A stretch of 46,296 nucleotides of DNA from JAWXBT01 sp964523015. Its GTDB lineage: Bacteria; Bdellovibrionota_C; UBA2361; J135. A model generated the notes under the pieces. That model was not told the origin of the DNA. It saw only the letters and a program-made list of their open reading frames with translations, and made no database searches. Within the stretch, counting starts at the first letter, position 1, and each line of letters starts with the position of its first letter. Positions 15,631 to 23,950 of the stretch are shown piece after piece. Location: positions 1-46,296 of the forward strand of contig CAZFXN010000017.1 of NCBI GenBank assembly GCA_964523015.1, in the 5' to 3' direction. The position numbers were made by a program, and so were the translations under genes.

Positions 15631-18600
15631 TTACCAAATTGGTGTCGGTAGGAGCACTTTCTTAACAAATTCATAGCAGGTATCAATGATAGTACCTGTT
15701 TCATCACTCTTAATTTCTGAAGAAATAATAGAAAAGGAGAGCTTACCTTTGTGTTTATACTGATCAGGATATGAATTAATTAGAGAGATTACTGCTTGAT
15801 CGTTAACCTTTGCTTTAGGGCTAAAAGTCACTGTTATTTTTTCATTAATTACTTCAATTTTTGTAATGCCACTGATCTTAAGTAGAGATCTCAACCGCAT
15901 AAGCTGTACTAAATTATAAACAGAGGATGGTAGTTGGCCGAAACGATCCTCGATCTCAAAATTTAGATCCCAAGCTTCTTGATTTGATGAAATTTCTGCC
16001 AGCCTCTGGTATAGAATTAGTCGCTCAGGAATATCTGGTATGTAATCAGGCGGAATAAAAGCATCAATAGATATCCGCAACTCAGGATCTATTACATCTG
16101 AGAGGTCTACTTCTTCGCCACGGAGATTTAAGATCGCTTCTTTTAGAATTCTATTATAAAGATCTAGACCAACAGATTGAACATTTCCTGATTGATCTTT
16201 CCCTAGAATATTACCGGCTCCCCGGATCTCCAGATCTCTTGCTGCCAGGTTAAAACCTAAACCTAAGTCATCGAGTGATTGAAGGACTTGTAACCTTTTC
16301 TTTGCATCGTCACCGAGCTTTTTAAATTCAGGAACCATCAGGTAGGCATACGCTTGTTTATTGCTTCGACCGACGCGACCACGCAGCTGATATAGCTGAG
16401 CTAGTCCAAGCTGATCAGCTCTGTTAATAACAATTGTGTTTGCATTAGGAATATCTAATCCTGATTCAATAATAGTTGTACATACTAAGACATCAATCTC
16501 TTGCTTAATGAATTTAAGCATTACTTTTTCAAGCTGACTTTCATGCATCTGTCCATGAGCGTAATCAAAACGAGCTTCAGGAATATGATCAGACAGTTCC
16601 TTTGTAATTGTTCCAATATTTTGAACTTTATTATGTAGGATAAAACACTGTCCACCTCGCTGGAGCTCTCTTATCACAGCGTCCCTTACTAAGTTCTCAT
16701 CATGAGTTGATATATAAGTTCTAATTACTCTTCGATCATGTGGGGGAGTTGTTATAATACTTATTTCTCTGATACCGAGGAGAGCCATGTGTAAAGTTCT
16801 AGGAATGGGGGTAGCTGTTAAAGTTAGGACATCAACATTTTTCTTTAATTGCTTTAACCGCTCTTTATGTTTCACCCCGAAGCGGTGCTCTTCATCAATT
16901 ATTAATAATCCTAAATCTTTAAACTCTACATTAGGTTGAAGTAGCTTATGTGTGCCGATTACTATATCAACAGAGCCGTTGGCTAAGTTAGAAAGTGTTT
17001 CAGCATTAGTTTTATGGTTATAAAAACGGCTTAACGGAGAGACCTTAACTGGATACTCGATAAAGCGATTTTTAAAAACTGAGAAATGTTGCTCAGCTAG
17101 AATAGTAGTTGGTACTAACAAGGCAACTTGTCGACCATGTTGAATACATTTAAAAGCAGCTCTCAGCGCTACTTCCGTTTTGCCGAATCCTGCATCTCCA
17201 CAAACCAATCTATCCATTGGTCGATCGCTAGACATGTCACTGATCGTATCTTGTATCGCTTTTAGCTGATCAGGTGTTTCCTCAAATCCAAATCCATCAG
17301 AGAAACGTTCGTCCTCTGCACCATAAGAATCAAAGCGCCAACCTCGTAAGTTTTTTCTAGTGGCATAAAGTGTTATTAGCTCACCAGCAAGCGCAATCAC
17401 AGCTTGCCGTACTTTGGCCTTCTTCTTTTCCCATTTTGGAGAGCCTAGTTTATCTAGGGCTGGCTTAGTGCCTTCTTTCGAAACAAATTTTTGGATTTTC
17501 CCAATGTTTTCTACTGGCAGATAAAGTTTTGTCCCGCCGGCATATTCAATATGTAAAAAATCTCTCCCCTTTTTATCAACTACTAAGTGTGAAAGACCGT
17601 GGTATAATCCAACTCCATAATCAATATGCACTATGAAGTCACCGTCTTTTAGTTGAGCCAGAGCGCTCATGAATTTCTTAACTGACCGAACTTTTGATGG
17701 AGTGTGCCTATGAGAGCGTTCAGCAAATATTTCAGATTCTGAGATAAATGCTAATTTTTGATTTGGTAATCTAAATCCATGATTGAGTTCTCCATTAAGA
17801 ATTACTAGCGATGGAATGTTTGGATCCTCGCTCCAATCTAAACCGGAAGTTGGTAAGATTTCTGGTAATATTTCATGTCGTAAAAGAATATTTTGTAATC
17901 GCTTTGCTCTATTATTAGATCCAACAATAAAGGCGATCTTATAACCCTTACTGCGCCATTCTGAGATACTCTCAATAAGAGGAGCTAGGGCATCACCAGT
18001 TCCCACTTTAGCTTTAAGCTTCGTTGATAATTCTGAATGTGTAATAACTGAGATTTTTTCTGAAGGGACAGATTCCTCTTTAAGATCTAAAGCTTCTATT
18101 GGTTCGATATAGTTTTTATTAAACGTCTGAAGCTTGCTAAGAAATTCATCTGTAGAAAGGTATAGAGTCTTAGGATCCGCAATTAAGTGGGATTCCTCAA
18201 AGAATCGTTGGTATCTCTCAGTTACAAGTTCAGTAAATTTTTCGGCACTATTTTCAATATTAATTCGGTTTAGTATCTGAATAGTCGCACTAGGATCGAT
18301 ATAATCAAAGAGACTTTGGGTGTCATCGTAAATATGTCCTAGAAATTGCTCAAGCCCAGGTAAGAAGATCTTTTCCTTGATAGCATATAGTAATCTATCC
18401 AACTCTCTTGGTGGTACTTGTAACGATGAAGCATGTTTTTTTAGATTTTCAATAACAGATTGAAGAGCGTTATCCTCATCTTTCGATACAATTTGTCCAC
18501 TAAATTCGCGAATTGGTAATATCGTTGCTGTTGTAATGGATTGATTAGATCTCTGTGATTCTGGATTAAATAATCTTAAGGAATCTATTTTGTCAGAGAT

Positions 18601-19155
18601 AAATTCACAACGGAGAGGTTGGCTGTGTAACGGAGTAAAAATATCAACTACGTTACCCCTAATGGCCGCATCTCCAATCTCTTCAACGATGGTAACGAAT
18701 CTGTATCCTGACAGAGTTAATTTAGATTCTATCTCTTCCCGAGATATCTTCAAATCTTTGGTAAGTGAAAATGTTAAAGAGCTTAATATACGAGGAGAAA
18801 TTACCCGCTGCATTACGGCATCAGGGCAACTAATAACGATGCTACTTTCTTTGTCAATTTCCTTATTAATTTTTCTGTTAAGTAAAGAATTGAGTACAAG
18901 AATTCTTTGAGCTAACACATCTGCTTGAGGAGATAGATGCTCAAAAGGCAAAGTGTCCCAGGGAGGAAAAGGAAGGACCTTATTTGAGCTACCTAAAAAA
19001 AATGAAAGCTCTCTACTTAATGTCTCTATCTCTTTAGAATCTTTGCATAGGATTAGTTGTGATTTAGATGATCTAGTAATTGTTGAGAGAAGCCAAGATC
19101 GGGCTGATTCATCTAATCCGTAGAAGATTTTAGAGAAAATTTTGGAAACACTCAT
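15631..19155 (-). CDS. mfd: Transcription-repair coupling factor Mfd
   Basis: ATP-dependent translocase that removes RNA polymerase stalled at lesions and recruits UvrA. The 1174 residues carry the full layout: a UvrB-like N-terminal module (PFPPWDTLPFEHLSPQ, early), then the CarD-like RNA-polymerase-interacting domain (DGDFIVHIDYGVGLYHGL). A superfamily 2 motor follows with Walker A GDAGFGKTE, motif II DEEH, motif III TLTATPIPRTL and the TRG-like QLYQLRGRVGR. The C-terminal D7 domain is last. Length is normal. It is divergent from the pilin gene at 19235 (79 bp apart) and followed by the SurA-like gene. Confidence 0.97.
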   Translation of the reverse strand: MSVSKIFSKIFYGLDESARSWLLSTITRSSKSQLILCKDSKEIETLSRELSFFLGSSNKVLPFPPWDTLPFEHLSPQADVLAQRILVLNSLLNRKINKEIDKESSIVISCPDAVMQRVISPRILSSLTFSLTKDLKISREEIESKLTLSGYRFVTIVEEIGDAAIRGNVVDIFTPLHSQPLRCEFISDKIDSLRLFNPESQRSNQSITTATILPIREFSGQIVSKDEDNALQSVIENLKKHASSLQVPPRELDRLLYAIKEKIFLPGLEQFLGHIYDDTQSLFDYIDPSATIQILNRINIENSAEKFTELVTERYQRFFEESHLIADPKTLYLSTDEFLSKLQTFNKNYIEPIEALDLKEESVPSEKISVITHSELSTKLKAKVGTGDALAPLIESISEWRSKGYKIAFIVGSNNRAKRLQNILLRHEILPEILPTSGLDWSEDPNIPSLVILNGELNHGFRLPNQKLAFISESEIFAERSHRHTPSKVRSVKKFMSALAQLKDGDFIVHIDYGVGLYHGLSHLVVDKKGRDFLHIEYAGGTKLYLPVENIGKIQKFVSKEGTKPALDKLGSPKWEKKKAKVRQAVIALAGELITLYATRKNLRGWRFDSYGAEDERFSDGFGFEETPDQLKAIQDTISDMSSDRPMDRLVCGDAGFGKTEVALRAAFKCIQHGRQVALLVPTTILAEQHFSVFKNRFIEYPVKVSPLSRFYNHKTNAETLSNLANGSVDIVIGTHKLLQPNVEFKDLGLLIIDEEHRFGVKHKERLKQLKKNVDVLTLTATPIPRTLHMALLGIREISIITTPPHDRRVIRTYISTHDENLVRDAVIRELQRGGQCFILHNKVQNIGTITKELSDHIPEARFDYAHGQMHESQLEKVMLKFIKQEIDVLVCTTIIESGLDIPNANTIVINRADQLGLAQLYQLRGRVGRSNKQAYAYLMVPEFKKLGDDAKKRLQVLQSLDDLGLGFNLAARDLEIRGAGNILGKDQSGNVQSVGLDLYNRILKEAILNLRGEEVDLSDVIDPELRISIDAFIPPDYIPDIPERLILYQRLAEISSNQEAWDLNFEIEDRFGQLPSSVYNLVQLMRLRSLLKISGITKIEVINEKITVTFSPKAKVNDQAVISLINSYPDQYKHKGKLSFSIISSEIKSDETGTIIDTCYEFVKKVLLPTPIW

Positions 19156-19234
19156 GCAAAGCTCAGTTCTTTTGATCTTGTCTTAATGGTCAATTTTCTA
19201 TTAGATTAAGATTCTATATTATAGGAAACAAGAT

Positions 19235-19408
19235 ATGACAAAGCCCACACGGTCTAAATTGCAGGATCGGCCACGTTCTGAAATAGGCGCGACCCTTATT
19301 GAGTATGCTGTGCTGGCCGCACTAATAGTGGTAGTAGCCATGGCAGCTATCCAATTAGTTGGAACTAAAATTAGTCAACAGTTCTCTAGCATTGCCTCAT
19401 CGGTATAA
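19235..19408 (+). CDS. Flp-type (type IVb) prepilin
   Basis: A 57-residue prepilin. A 17-residue basic leader is followed by Gly18 and the mature start ATLIEYAVLAALIVV. Gly at -1, Glu at +5 and Tyr at +6 match the prepilin peptidase site of Flp/Fap pilins (G/xxxxEY), followed by a continuous hydrophobic helix to about residue 43 and a short polar tail. The ATG follows AGGA at about 8 nt, with TATTAT further upstream as a possible -10. It stands 143 bp upstream of pilT and divergent from mfd. No tad genes are in the window. The short length makes it easy to overlook. Confidence 0.85.
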   Translation: MTKPTRSKLQDRPRSEIGATLIEYAVLAALIVVVAMAAIQLVGTKISQQFSSIASSV

Positions 19409-19551
19409 AACCCTCATTTGTTTCAATAAATTAGAGTTTTAAAACAGAGATAGATCCTTAACTTTCTCAGAGGATCTACCGATTTTACCTAAGCACTTTA
19501 AGATTTTTGGTTAGGATCGCCTTTGAAGATCTCAGCTTAGATTAGGGCATT

Positions 19552-20604
19552 ATGGATATCTCTGAACTCTTAACATTTGCATACAATCAAGAAGCGTCTG
19601 ATCTTCACGTAAGCGCTGGTGAACAACCAATGGTCCGTGTTGATGGAGATATGAAGAGGGTTAAGCTGGCGACGCTAAGCCCAGAAGAAGCCCAAGCCAT
19701 GATCTATGACATCATGGGAGATGCACAACGAAAAACATTTGAAGAAATTAGTGAAGTAGATTTTTCAATCGATCTTGGGGAAAAGGCTCGATTTCGAGTC
19801 AATGTTTTTAGGCAGCGTCGCGGCATGGGTGCCGTATTTAGATTGATCCCTTCAAAAATCTTAACCTTAGAAGAATTGGGCATGCCTCCAATCATATCAG
19901 ATCTAACAAAACTACATAAAGGTCTGATCGTCGTTACAGGACCAACTGGATCTGGAAAATCTACAACGTTGGCTGGAATGGTCAATCTTATAAATGAGAG
20001 AGAAGAGAGTCATATTCTCACAATTGAAGATCCGATAGAGTTTGTGCATCAATCCAAACGATGCCTAATTAATCAAAGAGAAGTAGGACCTAATACAAAA
20101 AGTTTTTCTAATGCTCTAAGATCTGCACTACGTGAAGATCCTGACATAGTTCTGGTAGGTGAAATGAGAGATTTAGAAACTATTCAGCTTGCACTAACGG
20201 CAGCAGAAACAGGGCATCTTGTATTTGCAACGTTACATACCTCCAGTGCGCCAAAAACGGTGGATCGAATTATTGATGTATTTCCATCTACTCAACAAGA
20301 ACAGATCCGGGCGATGTTAGCTGAATCACTACAAGCTGTAGTAGCCCAAACTCTTTGTAAACGACCAACAGGTGGTCGAGTCGCAGCAGTGGAGATTCTA
20401 ATTGGAACTCCTGCAGTAAGAAATCTCATAAGAGAAGGTAAAATCCATCAGCTCCCTAGCATAATGCAAACAGGTCAGAGTTTTGGAATGCAGACAATAG
20501 ATATGCATTTACAAGATCTTGTAGGACGTGGATTACTTTCGACTGACAATGCTCGTGAAGTGGCGACTGATAAGACCCTCTTTAAAGATTTCAATAGTAT
20601 GTAG
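19552..20604 (+). CDS. pilT: Type IV pilus twitching motility ATPase PilT
   Basis: Hexameric motor that drives pilus retraction at the inner membrane. The 350 residues show an N-terminal PAS-like domain with ASDLHVSAG, then Walker A GPTGSGKST. The Asp box includes ILTIEDPIEFVH, Walker B is DPDIVLVGEMRD and the His box is TGHLVFATLHTSSAPKTVDRIID. The C-terminal AVRNLIREGK matches the PilT-specific AIRNLIRE motif needed for retraction. A second PilT/PilU ATPase follows after 15 bp, so they form an operon. The neighbouring pilin at 19235 is of Flp type, not the type IVa kind usually retracted by PilT. Confidence 0.96.
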   Translation: MDISELLTFAYNQEASDLHVSAGEQPMVRVDGDMKRVKLATLSPEEAQAMIYDIMGDAQRKTFEEISEVDFSIDLGEKARFRVNVFRQRRGMGAVFRLIPSKILTLEELGMPPIISDLTKLHKGLIVVTGPTGSGKSTTLAGMVNLINEREESHILTIEDPIEFVHQSKRCLINQREVGPNTKSFSNALRSALREDPDIVLVGEMRDLETIQLALTAAETGHLVFATLHTSSAPKTVDRIIDVFPSTQQEQIRAMLAESLQAVVAQTLCKRPTGGRVAAVEILIGTPAVRNLIREGKIHQLPSIMQTGQSFGMQTIDMHLQDLVGRGLLSTDNAREVATDKTLFKDFNSM

Positions 20605-20619
20605 TTTGGGAGAGCTTTT

Positions 20620-21810
20620 ATGATTCAAATAACTCATGAGGTAAAAGCACTTCTTCAGATAATGCTCGATCTAGATGCTTCCGATCTTTATCTAACTGTT
20701 GGAAGCAATCCAATGTTTAGGGTTAATGGATCTGTCCGAGGTGTTGGAAATGAAAAATTAAGCCCTGAGGAAACTGAAAGAATTGCTTTCGGTATCATGT
20801 CTGATTATGAGCGAGATGAATTCTTAAAAACAAATGAACAAAATTTAGCTTTATATGATGATTCCTTAGGAAGATTTCGAATCAATATAATGCGTCAACG
20901 AGGAAGTGTCGGGCTTGTCATTAGACAGATCAAAACAATAATTCCAAATATTGATGATTTGGAACTGCCAGGTATTCTCAAAGATGTAGCAATGATCAAA
21001 AGAGGACTCGTTATTATGGTTGGTGCTACCGGATGTGGTAAGTCAACTACTTTGGCCTCGATGCTTGATTACAGAAATGAGAGGGAAGGCGGACATATAA
21101 TCACGGTTGAAGATCCGATAGAGTTTGTTCATGAACATAAAAAATCAATAATAACTCAACGTGAAATTGGGTTAGATACTAAAGATTATGGCAGTGCTTT
21201 AAAGAATGCTTTGCGACAGGCTCCTGACGTTGTCGTTATTGGTGAAATTCGAGATCTTGAAACTATGGATGCGGCGATAGCATTTGCAGAAACCGGTCAT
21301 CTCTGTTTGGCCACTATTCATAGTAACAATGCAAATCAGGCGATGGAGAGAATTATGAACTTCTTTCCAGCAATTCGACATAAACAGATCTATCTTCAAC
21401 TGAGTCTTAATCTGGCTGCCGTTATTAGCCAACGCTTAGTTAAGAGCTGTGTTTCTGAGAGTCGTGTGCCAGCAGTAGAGGTACTCTTAGCAAGCTCTCG
21501 GGTAAAAGAATTAATATATAAAGGTGAGATCTCTGAGCTTAAGGGTGCTATGGAAGTTAGCACAAACATAGGCATGCAGACTTTTGATCACTCCTTATTC
21601 AATCTTTATAATGCCGGAAAAATTTCGATTGATGAGGCACTTAAGAATGCAGATAGTGCAAATAACCTTCGTTTAAAGATCAAACTAGCGGAAGATGGAG
21701 CTGAGATTGATAACCAGTACCGTTCAAAAGAAACTTCAGTTCTTTCATTAGATGAGTCAGATCCCATTTCAGGACCTTCCGGTAATCTTTGGGAAATACG
21801 AAAGAATTAG
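20620..21810 (+). CDS. pilU: PilT/PilU-type pilus retraction ATPase
   Basis: A 396-residue second retraction ATPase of the PilU type, expected to act with PilT. Walker A is GATGCGKST, the Asp box includes IITVEDPIEFVH, Walker B is PDVVVIGEIRD and the His box is TGHLCLATIHSNNANQAMERI. The C-terminal region (RVKELIYKGEISELKGAM, GMQTFDHSLF, KNADSANNLRLKIKL) is PilU-like rather than AIRNLIRE. A 40-residue acidic/Ser tail extends beyond the usual end. The ATG follows GGGAG at 7-nt spacing. It is co-transcribed with pilT; 180 bp without a recognisable gene follow it. Confidence 0.92.
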   Translation: MIQITHEVKALLQIMLDLDASDLYLTVGSNPMFRVNGSVRGVGNEKLSPEETERIAFGIMSDYERDEFLKTNEQNLALYDDSLGRFRINIMRQRGSVGLVIRQIKTIIPNIDDLELPGILKDVAMIKRGLVIMVGATGCGKSTTLASMLDYRNEREGGHIITVEDPIEFVHEHKKSIITQREIGLDTKDYGSALKNALRQAPDVVVIGEIRDLETMDAAIAFAETGHLCLATIHSNNANQAMERIMNFFPAIRHKQIYLQLSLNLAAVISQRLVKSCVSESRVPAVEVLLASSRVKELIYKGEISELKGAMEVSTNIGMQTFDHSLFNLYNAGKISIDEALKNADSANNLRLKIKLAEDGAEIDNQYRSKETSVLSLDESDPISGPSGNLWEIRKN

Positions 21811-21990
21811 GACTTTTTTGCACGCACGCTCGCGAAGTAGCATAGGCTCTTTAGAGTCTGGGTGCACTTAAAGCCTCTAAAGGTACTGGCCCAAATTCAT
21901 TGATTGCCCTAGGCAGTTGAAATTCTTTTTTAGCCAAGCTATAGGAACGGCATCAAATTATGCACGTTGGAGCGTTTGGGGTAAGTATTT

Positions 21991-22350
21991 ATGTCCGAAT
22001 TCGGTGTATTAAAAATCAATGAGCTGAGACAGAGAGTAAAGCTAGGATGTTGTGAAAAAGAACGAGCACATCCACAGCTTGTAACTATCGATCTTACTTT
22101 CGGCATGAATTTAAGTAAGTGTGTTGCTTCAGATAACATTGAAGATACCTGTGATTATTTAAATATCTCTGATTCGATTGAGTCACTGTTAACAGAAAAC
22201 TCATGGAATCTTTTAGAAACTTTAACTAATGATGTAGCTGGGCACCTATTGTCCCGCTTTAACTTAATGACATTTGTAGAAGTAAGAATCACAAAAAATG
22301 TACTTGATAATAATCGTGGTTTTGTAGTTACGATAAAAAAAGAGAGATAG
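21991..22350 (+). CDS. folB: Dihydroneopterin aldolase
   Basis: A folate-pathway enzyme that converts dihydroneopterin to hydroxymethyl-dihydropterin and glycolaldehyde. The 119 residues give the tunnelling fold pattern: a first strand (VLKINELRQRVKLGCCEKER), QLVTIDLTFG, the CDYLNISDSI segment corresponding to the conserved 'DYxxl' motif, an LLETLTND helix, and a final VEVRITKN with the catalytic lysine region. It sits alone between pilU and the HNH pseudogene. GGGG about 9 nt upstream of the ATG serves as the binding site. Confidence in the family is high, though FolX/QueD-like relatives cannot be wholly excluded. Confidence 0.88.
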   Translation: MSEFGVLKINELRQRVKLGCCEKERAHPQLVTIDLTFGMNLSKCVASDNIEDTCDYLNISDSIESLLTENSWNLLETLTNDVAGHLLSRFNLMTFVEVRITKNVLDNNRGFVVTIKKER

Positions 22351-22370
22351 TCATACTTTTAGAAACAAAT

Positions 22371-22394
22371 AGTTACTTCTACGTAGAAGTAACT
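22371..22394. repeat. 24-bp perfect palindrome, left flank of HNH pseudogene
   Basis: AGTTACTTCTAC followed at once by its reverse complement makes a gapless 24-bp dyad, 20 bp after the folB stop. Its core ACTTCTACGTAGAAGT recurs at 23651-23666, beyond the other end of the HNH gene. Without a loop it suits a DNA-bound dimer or a recombination/cleavage site better than an RNA hairpin. The rest of 22395-22731 is AT-rich and shows no gene. Confidence 0.8.
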
Positions 22395-22731
22395 TGGATC
22401 AACATAATGAATATTCTCATCTAAAGTTGGTAGCGGATCTTTGTAATAGTTACACAGATAAATATAAAAAATTAAAAAGGTTTTGGAATTCTAAAAAAGA
22501 GAGCAGTTTTCTATTGACAAGGTTTTTCAGGTGTCCTCTTAAGTAAAGAACAAATCAGAATAAAGACCCGTTAAACGCATTACGATCCTCTACAAAAATT
22601 CTTTTTAAAATGGCACCTCGATTTTTGGTAAAGATGCGAGATCTCGCCTCCTCGCCTCTCAATGAGGCTCTAAAAAACCTATGATATGCTTATTATATAA
22701 TGCGAAATATTTAAATCTTAGGAAGCAGTAG

Positions 22732-23609
22732 AGAAAATTATATTTAGAATTAGGCTTTACCTCCCTTTTTGATTACTGCACTAGAAAACTCGTATACTCT
22801 GATGGGAGTGTATTTAGAAGGGTAGAGAGCGCAAGATGTCTTAGAGAGAATCCTGAATTATCTAATGATATATTAGTTGGAAAGGTCTCTTTGTCAGTTC
22901 TATCAACTGCGGCTAGGGCAATTAGAGATAGAAAGATCTCAGCTTTAGATATTGTCGGCAAATCAGCACGAGAGATTGCCTCTCTTATTGCAGATTGCCG
23001 TCCAATAGATAAGCCTAAAGAAAAGATAACTGAAATTAAAGTGAGAAAAGAAGAGGTAGCAAATGCTCCAGCAATTGAGGATCTCTTTACTTTGGCTCAA
23101 TCTGAAAATACGCCCTTATCATATAGCTCTCCTACGGCTTCTCTCAAATCAGAGCTCAAGCCAGAGCCAGATATCCGCTATGAGATAAAGTTCTCTCTCC
23201 CTAAAGATACTTATAATGAGCTTCAAAGCCTTAGATCTAAGCTATCACAAATAAACTAGGAACAAATAAACTAGGAACAAATATCTCTATTGAGGGAGTC
23301 TTTACTGAGTTAATTAAAAGTTACGGTAAAAAAGGTAGGGCAGCGGCAATAAGAAAGGCAGATGAAAACAGTCGATATATTCCTATCTCAATAAAGAGAG
23401 AGATAGCCGATCGTGATGGTGGTCAATGCAGTTATGTTTCACCAAATGGAGTGCGTTGTACTCAGAATCATTATCTTAACTATGAGCATGTAAAGCCTTT
23501 TGCTTTAGGTGGAAAAACAAAGAGTGATAATCTTAGACTTTTGTGTCGAGCACATAATCAGATGTTTGCTAGAATGACTTTTGGTGAGATAGATTTTGTC
23601 CGGAAATAA
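22732..23609 (+). pseudogene. Broken HNH endonuclease gene (Bdellovibrio/SAR324-type)
   Basis: Two frames together give an HNH protein. Frame one, open from 22732 after a TAG, encodes the family N-terminal helix region (LELGFTSLFDYC, then VYSDGSVFRRVESARCLREN) and ends at a stop at 23257-23259. Frame two carries SRYIPISIKREIADRDGGQC and the zinc/HNH core CSY...RC...YEHVKPFALGG...NLRLLCRAHN to the TAA at 23607-23609. A frame change lies at the 15-bp tandem duplication (23248-23284). The N-terminal start is also missing, since the frame opens inside the domain with no good start. Two lesions make decay likelier than sequencing error. A terminator follows. Confidence 0.85.
23248..23284 (+). repeat. 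15-bp tandem duplication at the HNH frameshift
   Basis: CAAATAAACTAGGAA stands at 23248-23262 and again at 23263-23277, followed by a partial CAAATAT. Each copy supplies an in-frame TAG to the upstream HNH reading frame. The downstream frame reads through it. Slipped-strand duplication explains the lesion. Confidence 0.85.
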
Positions 23610-23617
23610 TCTTTAAT

Positions 23618-23650
23618 AAATAGGGAATCTTGGGTCGTTTCCCTATTTTT
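23618..23650 (+). terminator. Rho-independent terminator after HNH gene
   Basis: AAATAGGGAA (23618-23627) pairs perfectly with TTCCCTATTT (23639-23648) across an 11-nt loop, followed by TT and the T-rich end. It starts 9 bp after the HNH stop. Confidence 0.75.
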
Positions 23651-23666
23651 ACTTCTACGTAGAAGT
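23651..23666. repeat. 16-bp palindrome, right flank of HNH pseudogene
   Basis: ACTTCTACGTAGAAGT is a perfect palindrome identical to the 16-bp core of the dyad at 22371-22394. I noticed no further copy elsewhere in the window. Together they bracket the HNH pseudogene and its terminator. Confidence 0.8.
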
Positions 23667-23720
23667 GAAGTTTTAGTAGGGAAGATATAGTGAATATTTT
23701 ATAGCCAGAAAAATGGCCCA

Positions 23721-23731
23721 AGTGCCGGGAA
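23721..23731 (+). repeat. Left arm of inverted repeat around GC-rich island
   Basis: AGTGCCGGGAA here is the exact reverse complement of TTCCCGGCACT at 25479-25489. The arms bracket the GC-rich gene. 23667-23950 contains no other gene I can see apart from a 12-bp tandem repeat. Confidence 0.5.
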
Positions 23732-23907
23732 GATCTCCTTATAAAAAACAGTTGGTAATTAATGGGCCTTTATTACTGAGATACTGTTCAGAGAGGAAGC
23801 AGTAAGCAGAGAACAGTAAACAAGGAGCGGGAGCACAATCTCATTGGACGAATCCAACTTGATCAATGCGCCCGCCCCCTGATGCTGCATCCAACCAGGT
23901 GAAGATG

Positions 23908-23937
23908 GAGAGTGAGGCGGAGAGTGAGGCGGAGAGT
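23908..23937. repeat. 12-bp tandem repeat near gene end
   Basis: GAGAGTGAGGCG stands at 23908-23919 and 23920-23931, followed by a partial third copy. It lies just beyond the 3' end of the GC-rich gene. Confidence 0.75.
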
Positions 23938-23950
23938 AACGTAGAGAAGA

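Noticed and set aside
21811..21990. Possible tRNA or small RNA between pilU and folB
   Set aside because: GC-rich patches pair weakly (for example GGCTCTTTAGAGTC) but no cloverleaf or T-loop GTTCRANYC pattern is present.
23248..23284. Programmed frameshift in the HNH gene
   Set aside because: There is no slippery heptamer with a downstream structure; a tandem duplication with two stops and a missing N-terminus point to decay.
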